DNA from: Propionivibrio sp.
Lineage (GTDB): Bacteria > Pseudomonadota > Gammaproteobacteria > Burkholderiales > Rhodocyclaceae
Assembly: GCF_017995515.1 (NCBI RefSeq)
Contig: NZ_JAGOIT010000036.1
Location: forward strand, 1 to 33,203
Direction: 5' to 3'
Length of the DNA stretch: 33,203 nt
Part shown: positions 1-8,337 of the stretch, piece after piece
How the letters are laid out: the number at the start of each line of letters is the position of its first letter
How positions within the stretch are numbered: the first letter of the stretch is position 1
Position numbers and translations under genes: made by a program
Notes under the pieces: generated by a model
The model's database searches: none
The model's input: only the letters and a program-made list of their open reading frames with translations
What the model was told of the DNA's origin: nothing

Positions 1-78
1 CTGCCCACAAGCTCCACAGCGCTCAATCCAATCGATATAAAATCCGGGAAAGTCAAAACCAAATCCCCGGCACCGGCC

Positions 79-444
79 TTAGCTTATTCCTCCCCGGTGA
101 CTGTCCAAACGACCGGGACCACCGCAATCCGCTTGTGTTGCTGTATTGCGCCTATCTTGGTCGCTCTTAAGTTGCATGTCATAGTAGTCGCTCATCCCTT
201 GGGCAAGAGCAGTAGATGCAATCTGCCCAGCGAGGTCTTCGTGCACCATAAGTTCTTTTAGCACTGGTCGGGCATCTATAAGCTTCAAAACAAGAAAGAG
301 GACGAACGATATTCCTGAGATGGAAAAGAACCAGCGCCATTCGCTTACCTCACCGAAATAGGCCGTTCCAACGGCCAAGAGAAAGAGAGCAGACTCTCCT
401 GCAAGCAGCCCCCAGTGAATTAATCTTCGATTTGAATGTGCCAT
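79..444 (-). CDS. Small hypothetical membrane protein
   Basis: I do not recognise this 121-residue protein. It has two hydrophobic stretches near the N-terminus (about residues 10-30 and 38-54) joined by a short loop, so it is probably an inner-membrane protein with a polar C-terminal half. The last 20 or so residues are Gly/Arg-rich and look unlike the preceding helical part, so the true C-terminus may have been lost or frameshifted. The start codon overlaps the ATG of the divergent transposase frame at 443, and no strong ribosome binding site is visible. The decayed insertion sequence immediately upstream suggests that this edge has been rearranged. Confidence 0.5.
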   Translation of the reverse strand: MAHSNRRLIHWGLLAGESALFLLAVGTAYFGEVSEWRWFFSISGISFVLFLVLKLIDARPVLKELMVHEDLAGQIASTALAQGMSDYYDMQLKSDQDRRNTATQADCGGPGRLDSHRGGIS

Positions 445-922
445 GATCCCAAGAGCGCTGTTTGTTTTAGCTAAATCGATCGACGAACGCGAGAGACATC
501 ATTTTCGCATAGTGGATAATCTCAAGGTTGGTTTGGGTGGCCGAGGGCGAGCGTTCGACAACATCTTCGTCGAGCGGCTGTGGCGTAGCGTCAAACATGA
601 GGATGTGTACTTGAAGGGCTACGCCTCGATGGGCGAATTGTTGGTCGGTCTGACCGAATATTTCGCCTTCTACAACGGCGAGCGACCACACCAGTCGCTG
701 GGACAGAAAACGCCGGATGTTGTGTATCGAAGTGGCGTGGGTGGCGGTGCTTTGATCGTGGACAAGTTTGGCGGCGCGATGGAGGAATCCCCTGTTCCGC
801 TACGCTCCACAGGGGATTCCTCCATCACCAAGGCAAGTCCAGAGGCAACAGCAACAACAAAAGCAAAGGCAAAACCGGGGCAGCGCCGTCCAGCTGCGTG
901 TGAGGTCGAATGTGCTGCTTAA
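443..922 (+). pseudogene. IS3-family transposase, C-terminal fragment
   Basis: From about 530 the frame reads as the end of an IS3-family OrfB integrase core. It carries the FDNIFVERLWRSVKHE and YLKGY blocks, then FYNGERPHQSLG, the usual end of the rve_3 domain. Only the third catalytic acidic residue of the DDE triad (the E of VERLW) is present; the two upstream aspartates and the whole OrfA part are missing. The first 29 codons (443-529) do not resemble a transposase and are probably unrelated flanking DNA that happens to be open. The frame ends in a low-complexity Lys/Ala/Thr-rich tail containing a long palindrome. It cannot be active and marks an old insertion. Confidence 0.8.
778..826. 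repeat. Perfect 18-bp inverted repeat, 13-nt loop
   Basis: Arms 778-795 and 809-826 are exact reverse complements, separated by the 13-nt loop 796-808. The outer part of each arm contains GGAGGAATCCCCTGT or its complement. The hairpin lies inside the tail of the transposase fragment. No T-run follows, so it is not a canonical intrinsic terminator. It may be a REP-like unit inserted in, or carried by, the insertion sequence. Confidence 0.8.
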
Positions 923-977
923 ACTGACTGCTCAGGGGGCCACTTCATTCCCGGAGTACTTTCTGTAGTCGGACGGT

Positions 978-1640
978 TCAACCCGCCGACTGCATTGCCT
1001 GCATGATCGCCGCCGCCAGTGCGGCTGACGACTGTGCGCCCGAGACGGCCATCCGGCGCTGGAAGATGAAGAACGGCACGCCGGTCACGCCGAGTTTCCC
1101 GACCTTGTCGACGAGCGACCTGACCTGCTGCTCGGACTCGTTGCTCGCCAGGAATTCCTCGATATCTTCCTTGTCTTCACCGCGCTCTGCGGCGATACCG
1201 GCCAGGGTCTCGATGTCGCCGATATCCTCGCCGCGCTGGAAATGCGCGACAAAAAGCCGCTCGACCAGCGCCTCGACTTCGTCGGAATGATGCCCGATCG
1301 ACTGCACGCGGTAAACGAGCCGATGCGCACGCAGCGTGTTCGGCCGCGTCGCGATCCGATCGAACCGAAACTCGACGTCGGCATCGCGCCCGGCTTCCGC
1401 CACGTTGGCCTGAATACGATCAACCTCTTTCGCCCCGCCGAATTTGGTTTCTAGGTAAGCGCGATAGGACTCGCCAGCCTTCGGCGTATCCGGATTCAGG
1501 AAATAGGGTAGCCAGTTGATCTGAAACTCCACATCCGGATGTTTTTCCCTCACCAGCGCCAGCGCACCCTTCAAACGTGCCTTGCCGATGAAACACCACG
1601 GGCAGACAAGGTCGGAAACGATATCTATCGCAACATTCAT
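978..1640 (-). CDS. FrnE-like DsbA-family oxidoreductase
   Basis: A 220-residue DsbA-superfamily protein of the FrnE/2-hydroxychromene-2-carboxylate isomerase-like group. The CPWC active site is at residues 13-16, right after the first beta strand, and a helical insertion follows. The thioredoxin-fold cis-proline is in the GVTGVPFF segment near residue 187. There is no signal peptide, so a cytoplasmic dithiol oxidoreductase or isomerase is more likely than a periplasmic DsbA. It is the last gene of a minus-strand run (thioesterase, yccF, this gene), with 29 nt separating it from yccF and an AAAGGA ribosome binding site upstream. The family assignment is firm but the substrate is unknown. Confidence 0.88.
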   Translation of the reverse strand: MNVAIDIVSDLVCPWCFIGKARLKGALALVREKHPDVEFQINWLPYFLNPDTPKAGESYRAYLETKFGGAKEVDRIQANVAEAGRDADVEFRFDRIATRPNTLRAHRLVYRVQSIGHHSDEVEALVERLFVAHFQRGEDIGDIETLAGIAAERGEDKEDIEEFLASNESEQQVRSLVDKVGKLGVTGVPFFIFQRRMAVSGAQSSAALAAAIMQAMQSAG

Positions 1641-1669
1641 GCAGGTATTGGTCCTTTTCTATATATCGG

Positions 1670-2128
1670 TCAGGCATCGCGGCGCCGCGACAAATCCGCC
1701 TGCGCGTTCTCGCCACGCACCGCGGCGGCCAGCTCCTTTTCGACAATCGTCTTGCCGATCGGTGCCAGCGCGATGCCGGCCAGTTTGAGATGCTGAATGC
1801 CGAACGGGATGCCGATGATGGTGATGAAACAGGCCGCCGCAGATAGTACATGACCGATCGCCAGCCACACGCCGGCGAGTACGAACCAGATGATATTGCC
1901 GACGAGGCCCAAAGCACCTGTCCCAATATCTTCTCGACCCGACAAATCATCGCGGCTAACAGCCTCCTTGCCGAAAGGCCAGAAGGCGAACTGCCCGATG
2001 ACGAAACAGGCTTTGCCCCACGGAATTCCAACGATCGAGACAAAGGCCAGCAGACCGACCAGCCACCAACCGAGCCCCATCAGCACGCCACCCATGATGA
2101 ACCAGAGCAGGTTTCCGAGAGTACGCAT
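1670..2128 (-). CDS. yccF: YccF-family inner membrane protein
   Basis: A 152-residue membrane protein made of two similar halves. Each half has a hydrophobic helix pair followed by a conserved turn: IVGIPWGKACF in the first half and IIGIPFGIQHLKLA in the second. This is the duplicated YccF (DUF307) domain. The family has no established biochemical function. The Arg/Asp-rich C-terminus (about the last 20 residues) is predicted to be cytoplasmic. The gene starts 3 nt after the stop of the thioesterase gene and has a GGAAAGGATAGG ribosome binding region, so the two are probably co-transcribed. Confidence 0.88.
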   Translation of the reverse strand: MRTLGNLLWFIMGGVLMGLGWWLVGLLAFVSIVGIPWGKACFVIGQFAFWPFGKEAVSRDDLSGREDIGTGALGLVGNIIWFVLAGVWLAIGHVLSAAACFITIIGIPFGIQHLKLAGIALAPIGKTIVEKELAAAVRGENAQADLSRRRDA

Positions 2129-2131
2129 GAC

Positions 2132-2578
2132 CTATCCTTTCCTGTCGTTATCGTCACCGGTGTGATCCGTCATTCTGGCACGCAGATCATCGGGAATCGG
2201 CACGGACTTCCCGGTCACCACGTCCATCCACACGATCTTCGCGTCACCGGTCGCGTAGAGCGTCTCGTCGCCCTGAATGCGGATCTCGTAGCTCGTATGG
2301 ACGCTGCTTCGCCCGAGTGCACCGAAGTACATGCGGATCTCGACCGTTCCTGGAAATGTCAAGGGAACCAGGAAGGTACAACCGGCATTGATCAGCACCG
2401 GCGCCGAGCCCGTCGGCTGAACGGTCACGCCGATGCTCGCCAGATACTCGACGCGCACCTGCTCCATATAGCGAAAATAGAGCGTGTTGTTGACGTGCCG
2501 GTAGGCGTCCATATCCCCCCAGCGAATGGAAATGTAGCTGGTATACGCAAGCACCTTGGGCGGATGGGTGTGCTCCAT
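2132..2578 (-). CDS. Acyl-CoA thioesterase, 4HBT (YbgC/FadM-like)
   Basis: A 148-residue hot-dog-fold thioesterase. The N-terminal WGDMDAYRHVNN motif (residues 20-31) matches the 4-hydroxybenzoyl-CoA thioesterase family; the second Asp (D24) corresponds to the catalytic acid. An upstream in-frame extension to 2806 exists. I chose the ATG at 2578 because an AAGGAG site lies 7 nt upstream and the family starts just before this motif; the extension would also run through the divergent promoter region. The enzyme probably hydrolyses medium- or long-chain acyl-CoA. It is divergent from ETF-QO, shares an operator-like palindrome with it, and heads the run with yccF and the frnE-like gene. Confidence 0.85.
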   Translation of the reverse strand: MEHTHPPKVLAYTSYISIRWGDMDAYRHVNNTLYFRYMEQVRVEYLASIGVTVQPTGSAPVLINAGCTFLVPLTFPGTVEIRMYFGALGRSSVHTSYEIRIQGDETLYATGDAKIVWMDVVTGKSVPIPDDLRARMTDHTGDDNDRKG

Positions 2579-2612
2579 GGCGACTCCTTGAGCAGTGTGG
2601 AACGCCGGCAAG

Positions 2613-2642
2613 TTGACGGCGCAACGTCCTTTTCCATACGAT
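2613..2642 (+). promoter_or_regulatory. Candidate sigma70 promoter for ETF-QO
   Basis: TTGACG (2613-2618), an 18-bp spacer and TACGAT (2637-2642) lie about 95 bp upstream of the ETF-QO start. The -10 element sits inside the operator-like palindrome 2635-2650, the arrangement expected for a repressed promoter. Matches to consensus are 5/6 and 4/6. Transcript data are needed to confirm it. Confidence 0.5.
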
Positions 2643-2650
2643 ACCGTATT
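2635..2650. promoter_or_regulatory. Candidate TetR operator, CATAC-N6-GTATT
   Basis: The 16-bp site CATACGATACCGTATT is an inverted repeat and is the core of a longer palindrome. Over 2629-2656, 12 of 14 base pairs are complementary. It shares the CATAC-N6-GTAT(G) form with two sites in front of etfB and tetR. It lies between the divergent thioesterase and ETF-QO genes and overlaps the proposed ETF-QO -10 element. Assignment to the TetR protein at 9294 is inferred from the shared motif. Confidence 0.65.
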
Positions 2651-2736
2651 GAAAAGCGCTCCACAACCCGACTGCATACGACTCGCAGCGCACCAAGCCA
2701 GATTCGTAACTCCCGAGCCAGAAAACGAGGTAAACG

Positions 2737-4380
2737 ATGCTACGAGAATCCATGGAATACGAAGTTGTAATCGTGGGAGGCGGGCCGGCCGGACTGGCCG
2801 CAGCAATAAGGCTGAAACAGCTGGCCGCAGAGAAAGGTCAGGAAATCGGCGTTTGCCTGATCGAGAAAGCCGCCGAAATCGGCGGGCATATTCTCTCCGG
2901 TGCGATCATGGACCCGCGCGCGCTCAGCGAGCTTTTCCCGGACTGGAAAAGCATGGGTGCGCCGCTCGATACCGCGGTCAGCGAAGACCGCGTCCTCATG
3001 CTGACCGAGGGACGCGACGTCCGCATCCCCAACTGGATGCTGCCCGACTGCCTGCACAACGACGGCAACTACATCATCAGCCTCGCCAATCTGTGCCGCT
3101 GGCTAGGCAGGCAGGCGGAAGACCTTGGCGTCGAAATCTACCCCGGCTTTGCCGGTGCCGAGATGCTGTACGGCGCGGACGGCTCCGTCAGGGGCGTCGC
3201 CACCGGGGACATGGGGCGGCTGAAGGACGGCAACGAAGGACCATCCTTCCAGCCGGGCATGGAGCTGCACGCGCGCTACACCCTGTTCGCCGAGGGTTGC
3301 CGCGGGCACCTTGGCAAGCAGATCGAAGAGCGCTTCGGGCTGTGCAAGGAGTGCGAGCCGCAGGTCTACGGCCTCGGCATCAAGGAACTGTGGGAGATTC
3401 AGCCGGAGAAGCATCGACGGGGTCTCGTCATCCATTCCGGCGGCTGGCCGCTCGACAACCAGACGTATGGCGGCGGTTTCATGTACCACCTGGAGAACAA
3501 TCTGGTCTCGGTCGGACTGGTGACCGGTCTTGGCTACAGCAACCCCTACCTCTCGCCCTATGAGGAATTCCAGCGACTCAAGACACATCCGGCGTATCGC
3601 CACTTTCTTGAAGGCGGCAAGCGCATCGCCTACGGCGCGCGCGCGATCAGCGCCGGCGGACTACAGTCGATGCCGAAGACGATCTTCCCCGGTGGCGCGC
3701 TGATCGGCGACGACGCGGGCTTCCTCAACGCCTCGCGCATCAAGGGATCGCACGGCGCGATCAAGTCCGGAATGCTGGCCGCCGAAGCCTGTTTCGATGC
3801 ACTCACTGCGGGCCGCCGTGGCGACGAACTGACCGCCTTCCCGGAAACCTTCCAGCGCAGCTGGCTCTACGAAGAACTGTACAAGGCGAGGAACTTCAAG
3901 CCTTTGATGGCAAAAGGGCTGATGCTCGGCAGCATCATGTTCAGCATCGACCAACATCTGCTGCGCGGAAAGGCGCCGTGGACGCTGCATCACCCCGGCG
4001 CCGATCATACCCAGCTCAAGCGCAAGGCCGACTGCACCCCGATCGACTACCCGAAACCGGATGGCGTGCTCACCTTCGACCGCCTGTCGTCAGTCTTCCT
4101 GTCGAATACCAACCACGAGGAAGACCAGCCCTGCCATCTGCAACTCAAGGACGCGGCAGTCCCGATCAAGCTCAACCTGGCGCTCTACGATGCGCCGGAA
4201 CAACGCTACTGCCCGGCCGGGGTCTACGAAATCGTTCACGGTGAAGACGCCTCCCCGCGCCTGCAGATCAACGCGCAAAACTGCGTGCACTGCAAGACCT
4301 GCGACATCAAGGATCCGTCGCAGAACATCAACTGGGCGGTGCCGCAGGGCGGCGAAGGACCGAACTACGCCAATATGTAG
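2737..4380 (+). CDS. Electron transfer flavoprotein-ubiquinone oxidoreductase
   Basis: A 547-residue ETF-QO, which passes electrons from reduced ETF to ubiquinone at the inner membrane. The FAD-binding GGGPAGLAAAIRL motif lies near residues 14-26. The C-terminal 4Fe-4S domain has C492, C516, C519 and C522 in a CX23CX2CX2C pattern, with CVHCKTCDIKDPSQNINW being highly typical. The length fits the family. A GAGGT site 5 nt upstream supports the ATG at 2737; an internal ATG at 2752 is the alternative. The gene is divergent from a thioesterase and separated from acdH/etfAB only by an HDOD gene. Together these make one acyl-CoA-to-quinone electron route. It probably shares a TetR operator with etfBA. 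Confidence 0.95.
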   Translation: MLRESMEYEVVIVGGGPAGLAAAIRLKQLAAEKGQEIGVCLIEKAAEIGGHILSGAIMDPRALSELFPDWKSMGAPLDTAVSEDRVLMLTEGRDVRIPNWMLPDCLHNDGNYIISLANLCRWLGRQAEDLGVEIYPGFAGAEMLYGADGSVRGVATGDMGRLKDGNEGPSFQPGMELHARYTLFAEGCRGHLGKQIEERFGLCKECEPQVYGLGIKELWEIQPEKHRRGLVIHSGGWPLDNQTYGGGFMYHLENNLVSVGLVTGLGYSNPYLSPYEEFQRLKTHPAYRHFLEGGKRIAYGARAISAGGLQSMPKTIFPGGALIGDDAGFLNASRIKGSHGAIKSGMLAAEACFDALTAGRRGDELTAFPETFQRSWLYEELYKARNFKPLMAKGLMLGSIMFSIDQHLLRGKAPWTLHHPGADHTQLKRKADCTPIDYPKPDGVLTFDRLSSVFLSNTNHEEDQPCHLQLKDAAVPIKLNLALYDAPEQRYCPAGVYEIVHGEDASPRLQINAQNCVHCKTCDIKDPSQNINWAVPQGGEGPNYANM

Positions 4381-4391
4381 GATGCGTCCGA

Positions 4392-4423
4392 AAGGCTGGC
4401 AGCGTTCGGCGCTGGTCAGCCTT
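4392..4423. terminator. Possible bidirectional terminator hairpin
   Basis: AAGGCTG (4392-4398) pairs with CAGCCTT (4417-4423), and an inner CAGCG/CGCTG pairing with a bulge closes a short loop. It sits between the convergent ETF-QO and HDOD genes and overlaps the last codons of the HDOD gene. It has no T-tract, so the call rests on position and hairpin only. Confidence 0.4.
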
Positions 4424-5273
4424 CCAGCGCGATCGCGATCGAGTAGATCTCGTCGCCCGATGCAGCGATGATTTCCGACACCATCGTCTGGTCGAGCCCG
4501 AGCGCAACAGCGCTGTTGGCTAGCGGGATAACCCGCGCATCGAGTTCATCGAATGGGTCCGGACGAGGAGAAACGGCGCCGGCGATGAAGAGGACATCCC
4601 CCATCGTGGTCGGCGGCATGGTTCCGCTGAACTTGCGCGATGCGAGCACGGCGTCGACGACCGACGGAGGCAGATTGAGTTCGCCGAGGATGCGCTCGGT
4701 CGTGCGTTCCGTCAGGTCGTTGATCGTCTCGGCCAACACGACGCTGTCCTCAAGCAATGCGGGGAATTCAGCGGCGCGCGACAACAGGTAGAAGCGCCCC
4801 AGATCGTGCACGATCCCGGCAAACATCACTTCGTCCGCGTTCAGGCGCGTCAGCTTCTTGGTCAGGACATAGGACAGCGCGGCCACATGAACGCTGCGCT
4901 CCCACAGGCGATTCGACAGCTCGCGCGTCGCCACGTGGCGCTGCGAATGGCGCAGCTGATCCATGATCAGCACCATCGCCAGCGCCTTGATCGGGTCCAT
5001 GCCGACGCGAACGACGGCTTGGCGCACATCGCGCACGACCATGTTGCCGGGATTGAGCGCGACCGAATTCGCGAGGCGGATCACCTTGGCCGACAACAAG
5101 GGCTCGGCAACGACGATCTTCGCCAGCGCCGACAAGCCGATATCGGGATTCTCCACGGCCTTGAGCACGCGCCGGCTGGCGTCCAGGCTGGTCGGAAAAC
5201 TGAGTTCGCCAACGGTCGCCGCGCTGATCGTTCGGCGAAATGCTGCAACCGAATCCTGCATCGTCTGAATCAC
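4416..5273 (-). CDS. HDOD domain signalling protein
   Basis: A stand-alone HDOD-domain protein of 285 residues. It shows the FPTS..ASRRVL entry helix, AEPLLSAKVIRLANS and the AVVRVGMDPIKALA helices typical of the family. It also keeps a VHDLGR segment, so the HD pair is retained here, unlike in the second HDOD protein of this window. HDOD proteins are linked to signalling and stress control, with no fixed enzymatic role. I prefer the GTG start at 5273, with GGAG 6 nt upstream. The ATG at 5261 is possible, and the frame is open to 5318 without a better signal. It converges on ETF-QO with only 35 bp between stop codons. Confidence 0.85.
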   Translation of the reverse strand: MIQTMQDSVAAFRRTISAATVGELSFPTSLDASRRVLKAVENPDIGLSALAKIVVAEPLLSAKVIRLANSVALNPGNMVVRDVRQAVVRVGMDPIKALAMVLIMDQLRHSQRHVATRELSNRLWERSVHVAALSYVLTKKLTRLNADEVMFAGIVHDLGRFYLLSRAAEFPALLEDSVVLAETINDLTERTTERILGELNLPPSVVDAVLASRKFSGTMPPTTMGDVLFIAGAVSPRPDPFDELDARVIPLANSAVALGLDQTMVSEIIAASGDEIYSIAIALEG

Positions 5274-5373
5274 GTTGCACTCCTTCGCAATCAAGTACTG
5301 CCCGCATTCTAAACTCATGCCGGGCAGTTTTGAGCAAACAACCGTGATCGAGCAGGCCCCGCTCGTGCAGGGT

Positions 5374-7167
5374 TCAGTATTGGTCGAGCGGCATGGCCAA
5401 GACTGCCGCGGAACCGTCGATCACCGTCGACGCCAATCCTTCCGCTTGCGTCAACAGGTGATCGGCGTAGAAACGTGCCGTGATCACCTTTGCGTGATAG
5501 AAGGAATCATCGTCACCGGCGTCGACCCGCGCCTGCGCAACCAGCGCCGCGCGTGCCATCTGCCAGCCGCCGGCGACGACGCCGAAGAGCCGCAGGAACG
5601 GCACGGCGCTTGCCGAGACAGCACGCACATCGACCGGAAACCTCTGGACGATCCAGTCCCCCGCCCGGTTCAGCGCATCCACCGCGACCGCCAGCCTCGC
5701 GCCGATGGCCTCGAGATCAGCGCTGGCCGATCCGGCGAGCTCGCGCTCGACCTCGCGCATCACGCCAATCACGCGCTTGAAGACCGCGCCGCCATCGCGC
5801 GCCATCTTGCGCCCGATCAGATCATTGGCCTGGATGCCGGTCGTTCCCTCGTAAATCGTCGAGATGCGCGCGTCGCGCAGGTACTGCGCCGCACCGGTCT
5901 CCTCCATGTAGCCCATGCCGCCATGCACCTGGATACCCAACGACGCGACCTCGATCCCGATCTCGGTACTCCAGCCCTTGACCACTGGAATCATCAGATC
6001 GACAAAGGCTTGGTTGCGTTGGCGCTGATCGGCATCGGGATGGCAGGTCGCCGCGTCATGCGCGCCGGCGACCACATAGGCCAGCGCGCGCGTGGCCTCG
6101 GCCTGCGCACGCATCGTCATCAGCATCCGCCGCACGTCCGGATGCGCGATGATCGGCACGCGCGGACCGCCGCGCACGCCGATGTCGGTCCCCTGAATCC
6201 GCTCATTCGCGTAATCACGCGCCCGCTGATAGGCGCGCTCGCTAACCGAGACGCCCTCCATGCCGACGCCAAAGCGGGCGACATTCATCATCACGAACAT
6301 GTATTCGAGGCCGCGATTCTCTTCGCCAACCAGATAACCGACCGCGCCGCCGTGGTCACCGAAGGCCATCACAGCGGTCGGGCTGGCGTGAATGCCGAGC
6401 TTGTGTTCGATCGATACGCACCAGGCATCGTTGCGCTCGCCCAACGTGCCGTCCGGTTTCACGAGGAACTTCGGCACGATGAACAGCGAAATGCCCTTGA
6501 CGCCTTCCGGCGCCGTCGGCGTGCGCGCAAGGACGAGGTGGACGATGTTGTCCGCCATGTCGTGCTCACCGTAGGTGATGAAGATCTTCTGGCCGAAGAC
6601 GCGATAACTGCCGTCGGCCTGCGGTTCGGCGCGCGTGCGCACAGCAGCGAGATCGGAACCAGCGCCCGGTTCGGTGAGATTCATCGTCCCGGTCCATTCC
6701 CCGGTGACCATCTTCTCGAGGAAGGTCTTCTTGAGCTCGTCGGAGCCCGACAGCACCAGCGCGTCGATCGCGCCGCCGGTGAGCAGCGGACACAGCGAAA
6801 AGGCGTGATTGGCCGATTTCCACATTTCCGCCACCGGCGTCGCCACCAGTCGCTGCAAGCCTTGCCCGCCCCACTCCGGCTCGCTGCCAAGTGCCGTCCA
6901 GCCGCTTTCGGCGAAAAGCTTGTAGGCTTCCTTGAAGCCCTTGGGCGTCGTGACCTTGCCCTCGGAGAAACGCGCGCCTTCCTTGTCGCCCGAGGCATTG
7001 AGCGGCGACAAGACCTCTTCGGCGAACTTGGCGGCTTCCTCAAGAACGGCATCGACCACATCGGGCGCCGCCTCCTCGCAGCCGGGCAGCTTCGCCAACT
7101 CCTCCAAACCGGCCAGTTCCTTCAGCACGAACTGCATGTCACGAATCGGCGCACGGTATTCGCTCAT
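5374..7167 (-). CDS. Acyl-CoA dehydrogenase, DmdC-like large form
   Basis: A 597-residue acyl-CoA dehydrogenase of the longer subfamily with an extra C-terminal domain, often annotated as DmdC-like (3-methylmercaptopropionyl-CoA dehydrogenase). Visible features are TMNLTEPGAGSDLAAVRT (FAD/substrate loop), KIFITYGEHD, and IYEGTTGIQANDL, whose Glu (about residue 440) is the probable catalytic base. It dehydrogenates an acyl-CoA and reduces ETF; the acyl chain is not readable from sequence. GGGAGG lies 5 nt before the ATG. It is downstream of etfBA on the same strand but separated by a 239-bp gap with an inverted-repeat element, so it may have its own promoter. I see no CATAC-N6-GTATG site just upstream. 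Confidence 0.92.
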   Translation of the reverse strand: MSEYRAPIRDMQFVLKELAGLEELAKLPGCEEAAPDVVDAVLEEAAKFAEEVLSPLNASGDKEGARFSEGKVTTPKGFKEAYKLFAESGWTALGSEPEWGGQGLQRLVATPVAEMWKSANHAFSLCPLLTGGAIDALVLSGSDELKKTFLEKMVTGEWTGTMNLTEPGAGSDLAAVRTRAEPQADGSYRVFGQKIFITYGEHDMADNIVHLVLARTPTAPEGVKGISLFIVPKFLVKPDGTLGERNDAWCVSIEHKLGIHASPTAVMAFGDHGGAVGYLVGEENRGLEYMFVMMNVARFGVGMEGVSVSERAYQRARDYANERIQGTDIGVRGGPRVPIIAHPDVRRMLMTMRAQAEATRALAYVVAGAHDAATCHPDADQRQRNQAFVDLMIPVVKGWSTEIGIEVASLGIQVHGGMGYMEETGAAQYLRDARISTIYEGTTGIQANDLIGRKMARDGGAVFKRVIGVMREVERELAGSASADLEAIGARLAVAVDALNRAGDWIVQRFPVDVRAVSASAVPFLRLFGVVAGGWQMARAALVAQARVDAGDDDSFYHAKVITARFYADHLLTQAEGLASTVIDGSAAVLAMPLDQY

Positions 7168-7237
7168 TTCAACCTCCCGTCTGGATCAGGCACTCCCGAA
7201 ATTATTGCGCTTCGTAAAAGTGACTGACAGCTTTCTA

Positions 7238-7350
7238 CTACCGTTCGCCCTGAGCCTGTCGAAGGGCCGGATGCCCCGCTTCGGGGTCCGTTCATGGTTC
7301 GAGGCCCCGAAGGAAATCCCCCTGGAGGACAAGCTCACCACGAACGGTAG
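7238..7350. repeat. Inverted-pair REP-like element (113 bp)
   Basis: The gap between etfA and the acyl-CoA dehydrogenase gene begins and ends with an imperfect inverted repeat of about 23 bp. The outer ten bases, CTACCGTTCG and CGAACGGTAG, match exactly. The left arm reads on into CCTGAGCCTGTCGAAG, and a related single unit occurs at 19423-19456. It resembles the dispersed CTGAGCCTGTCGAAG-type repeats of many proteobacteria. There is no ORF inside. Confidence 0.75.
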
Positions 7351-7406
7351 ATAGGTCATCAGTTACATGTACGATTCTGAAGAACAACCATACCTGCGAC
7401 GCCGAT

Positions 7407-8336
7407 TTACAAAGCGGCGGTCAGCGCCGGAACGATTTCGAAGAGGTCGCCAACGAGCCCATAATCGGCGACCTGGAAAATCGGCGCGTCGGCGTCCTTG
7501 TTGATGGCAACGATCACGCGGCTTTCCTTCATCCCGGCCAGATGCTGAATGGCCCCCGAGATGCCGACCGCGATATAGAGCTGCGGCGCGACGATCTTGC
7601 CGGTCTGCCCGACCTGGTAGTCGTTCGGCACGAAGCCGGCATCGACGGCGGCGCGCGACGCGCCCATCGCCGCGCCGAGCTTGTCCGCCAGCGGCTCCAT
7701 CAGCTTGTGGAAGTTCTCGGCGCTGCCCAGGCCACGCCCGCCGGAAACCACCACCTTGGCGGCGGCCAGTTCCGGGCGCGCCGATTGCGTGAGTTCGCGT
7801 GAAACGAGCGCGCTGCTTCCGCAATCGGGTACAGCGTCGATCGCTTCGACAGCCGCCGAACCACCCTGCCCGACCGCCTCGAACGCCGTCGTCCGCACGG
7901 TGATCACCTTGACCGCATCGAGCGACTGCACCGTCGCCAGCACGTTGCCGGCGTAGATCGGGCGAACGAAGGTGTCGGGCGATTCGACCGCGACGATGTC
8001 CGACACCTGCGCCACGTCGAGCGAGGCGGCGACGCGCGGCATGAAGTTCTTGCCCGCCGTCGTCGCGGCGGCGAGGATGTGGCTGTAGCCGGTGGCCCTG
8101 GCCACGACCAGCGCGGCGATGTTCTCCGGCAGATGGTCGGCGTACTGCGGCGCATCGGCGAGCAGCACTTTGGCGACGCCGGAGATCTTCGCCGCCGCGT
8201 CGGCCGCCGCCGCACAGCCCTTGCCGGCGACCAGCAGGTGAATCTCGCCGCCGATCTTTGCCGCCGCGGTCACGGCGTTGAGGGTCGCCGCCTTGAGCGA
8301 AACATTGTCGTGTTCAGCGATTACCAGGATGCCCAT
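7407..8336 (-). CDS. etfA: Electron transfer flavoprotein alpha subunit
   Basis: A 309-residue EtfA. The C-terminal FAD domain is clear: [14 protein letters not shown], then [45 protein letters not shown] in overlapping blocks, and [26 protein letters not shown] at the end. It forms a heterodimer with EtfB, binds FAD and carries electrons from acyl-CoA dehydrogenases to ETF-QO. The ATG at 8336 lies 1 nt after the etfB stop codon, so the two are translationally linked. The length matches the usual 305-315 residues. Confidence 0.96.
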   Translation of the reverse strand: MGILVIAEHDNVSLKAATLNAVTAAAKIGGEIHLLVAGKGCAAAADAAAKISGVAKVLLADAPQYADHLPENIAALVVARATGYSHILAAATTAGKNFMPRVAASLDVAQVSDIVAVESPDTFVRPIYAGNVLATVQSLDAVKVITVRTTAFEAVGQGGSAAVEAIDAVPDCGSSALVSRELTQSARPELAAAKVVVSGGRGLGSAENFHKLMEPLADKLGAAMGASRAAVDAGFVPNDYQVGQTGKIVAPQLYIAVGISGAIQHLAGMKESRVIVAINKDADAPIFQVADYGLVGDLFEIVPALTAAL

Positions 8337-8337
8337 G

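Noticed and set aside
768-968. A 66-codon frame after the transposase fragment
   Set aside because: Low-complexity Gln/Arg sequence in another frame of the same region, with no start signal; probably non-coding.
5275-7227. A 650-codon plus-strand open frame opposite the acyl-CoA dehydrogenase gene
   Set aside because: It is antisense to a well-supported gene, is His/Arg/Asp-rich as expected of GC-rich shadow frames, and matches no family I recognise.
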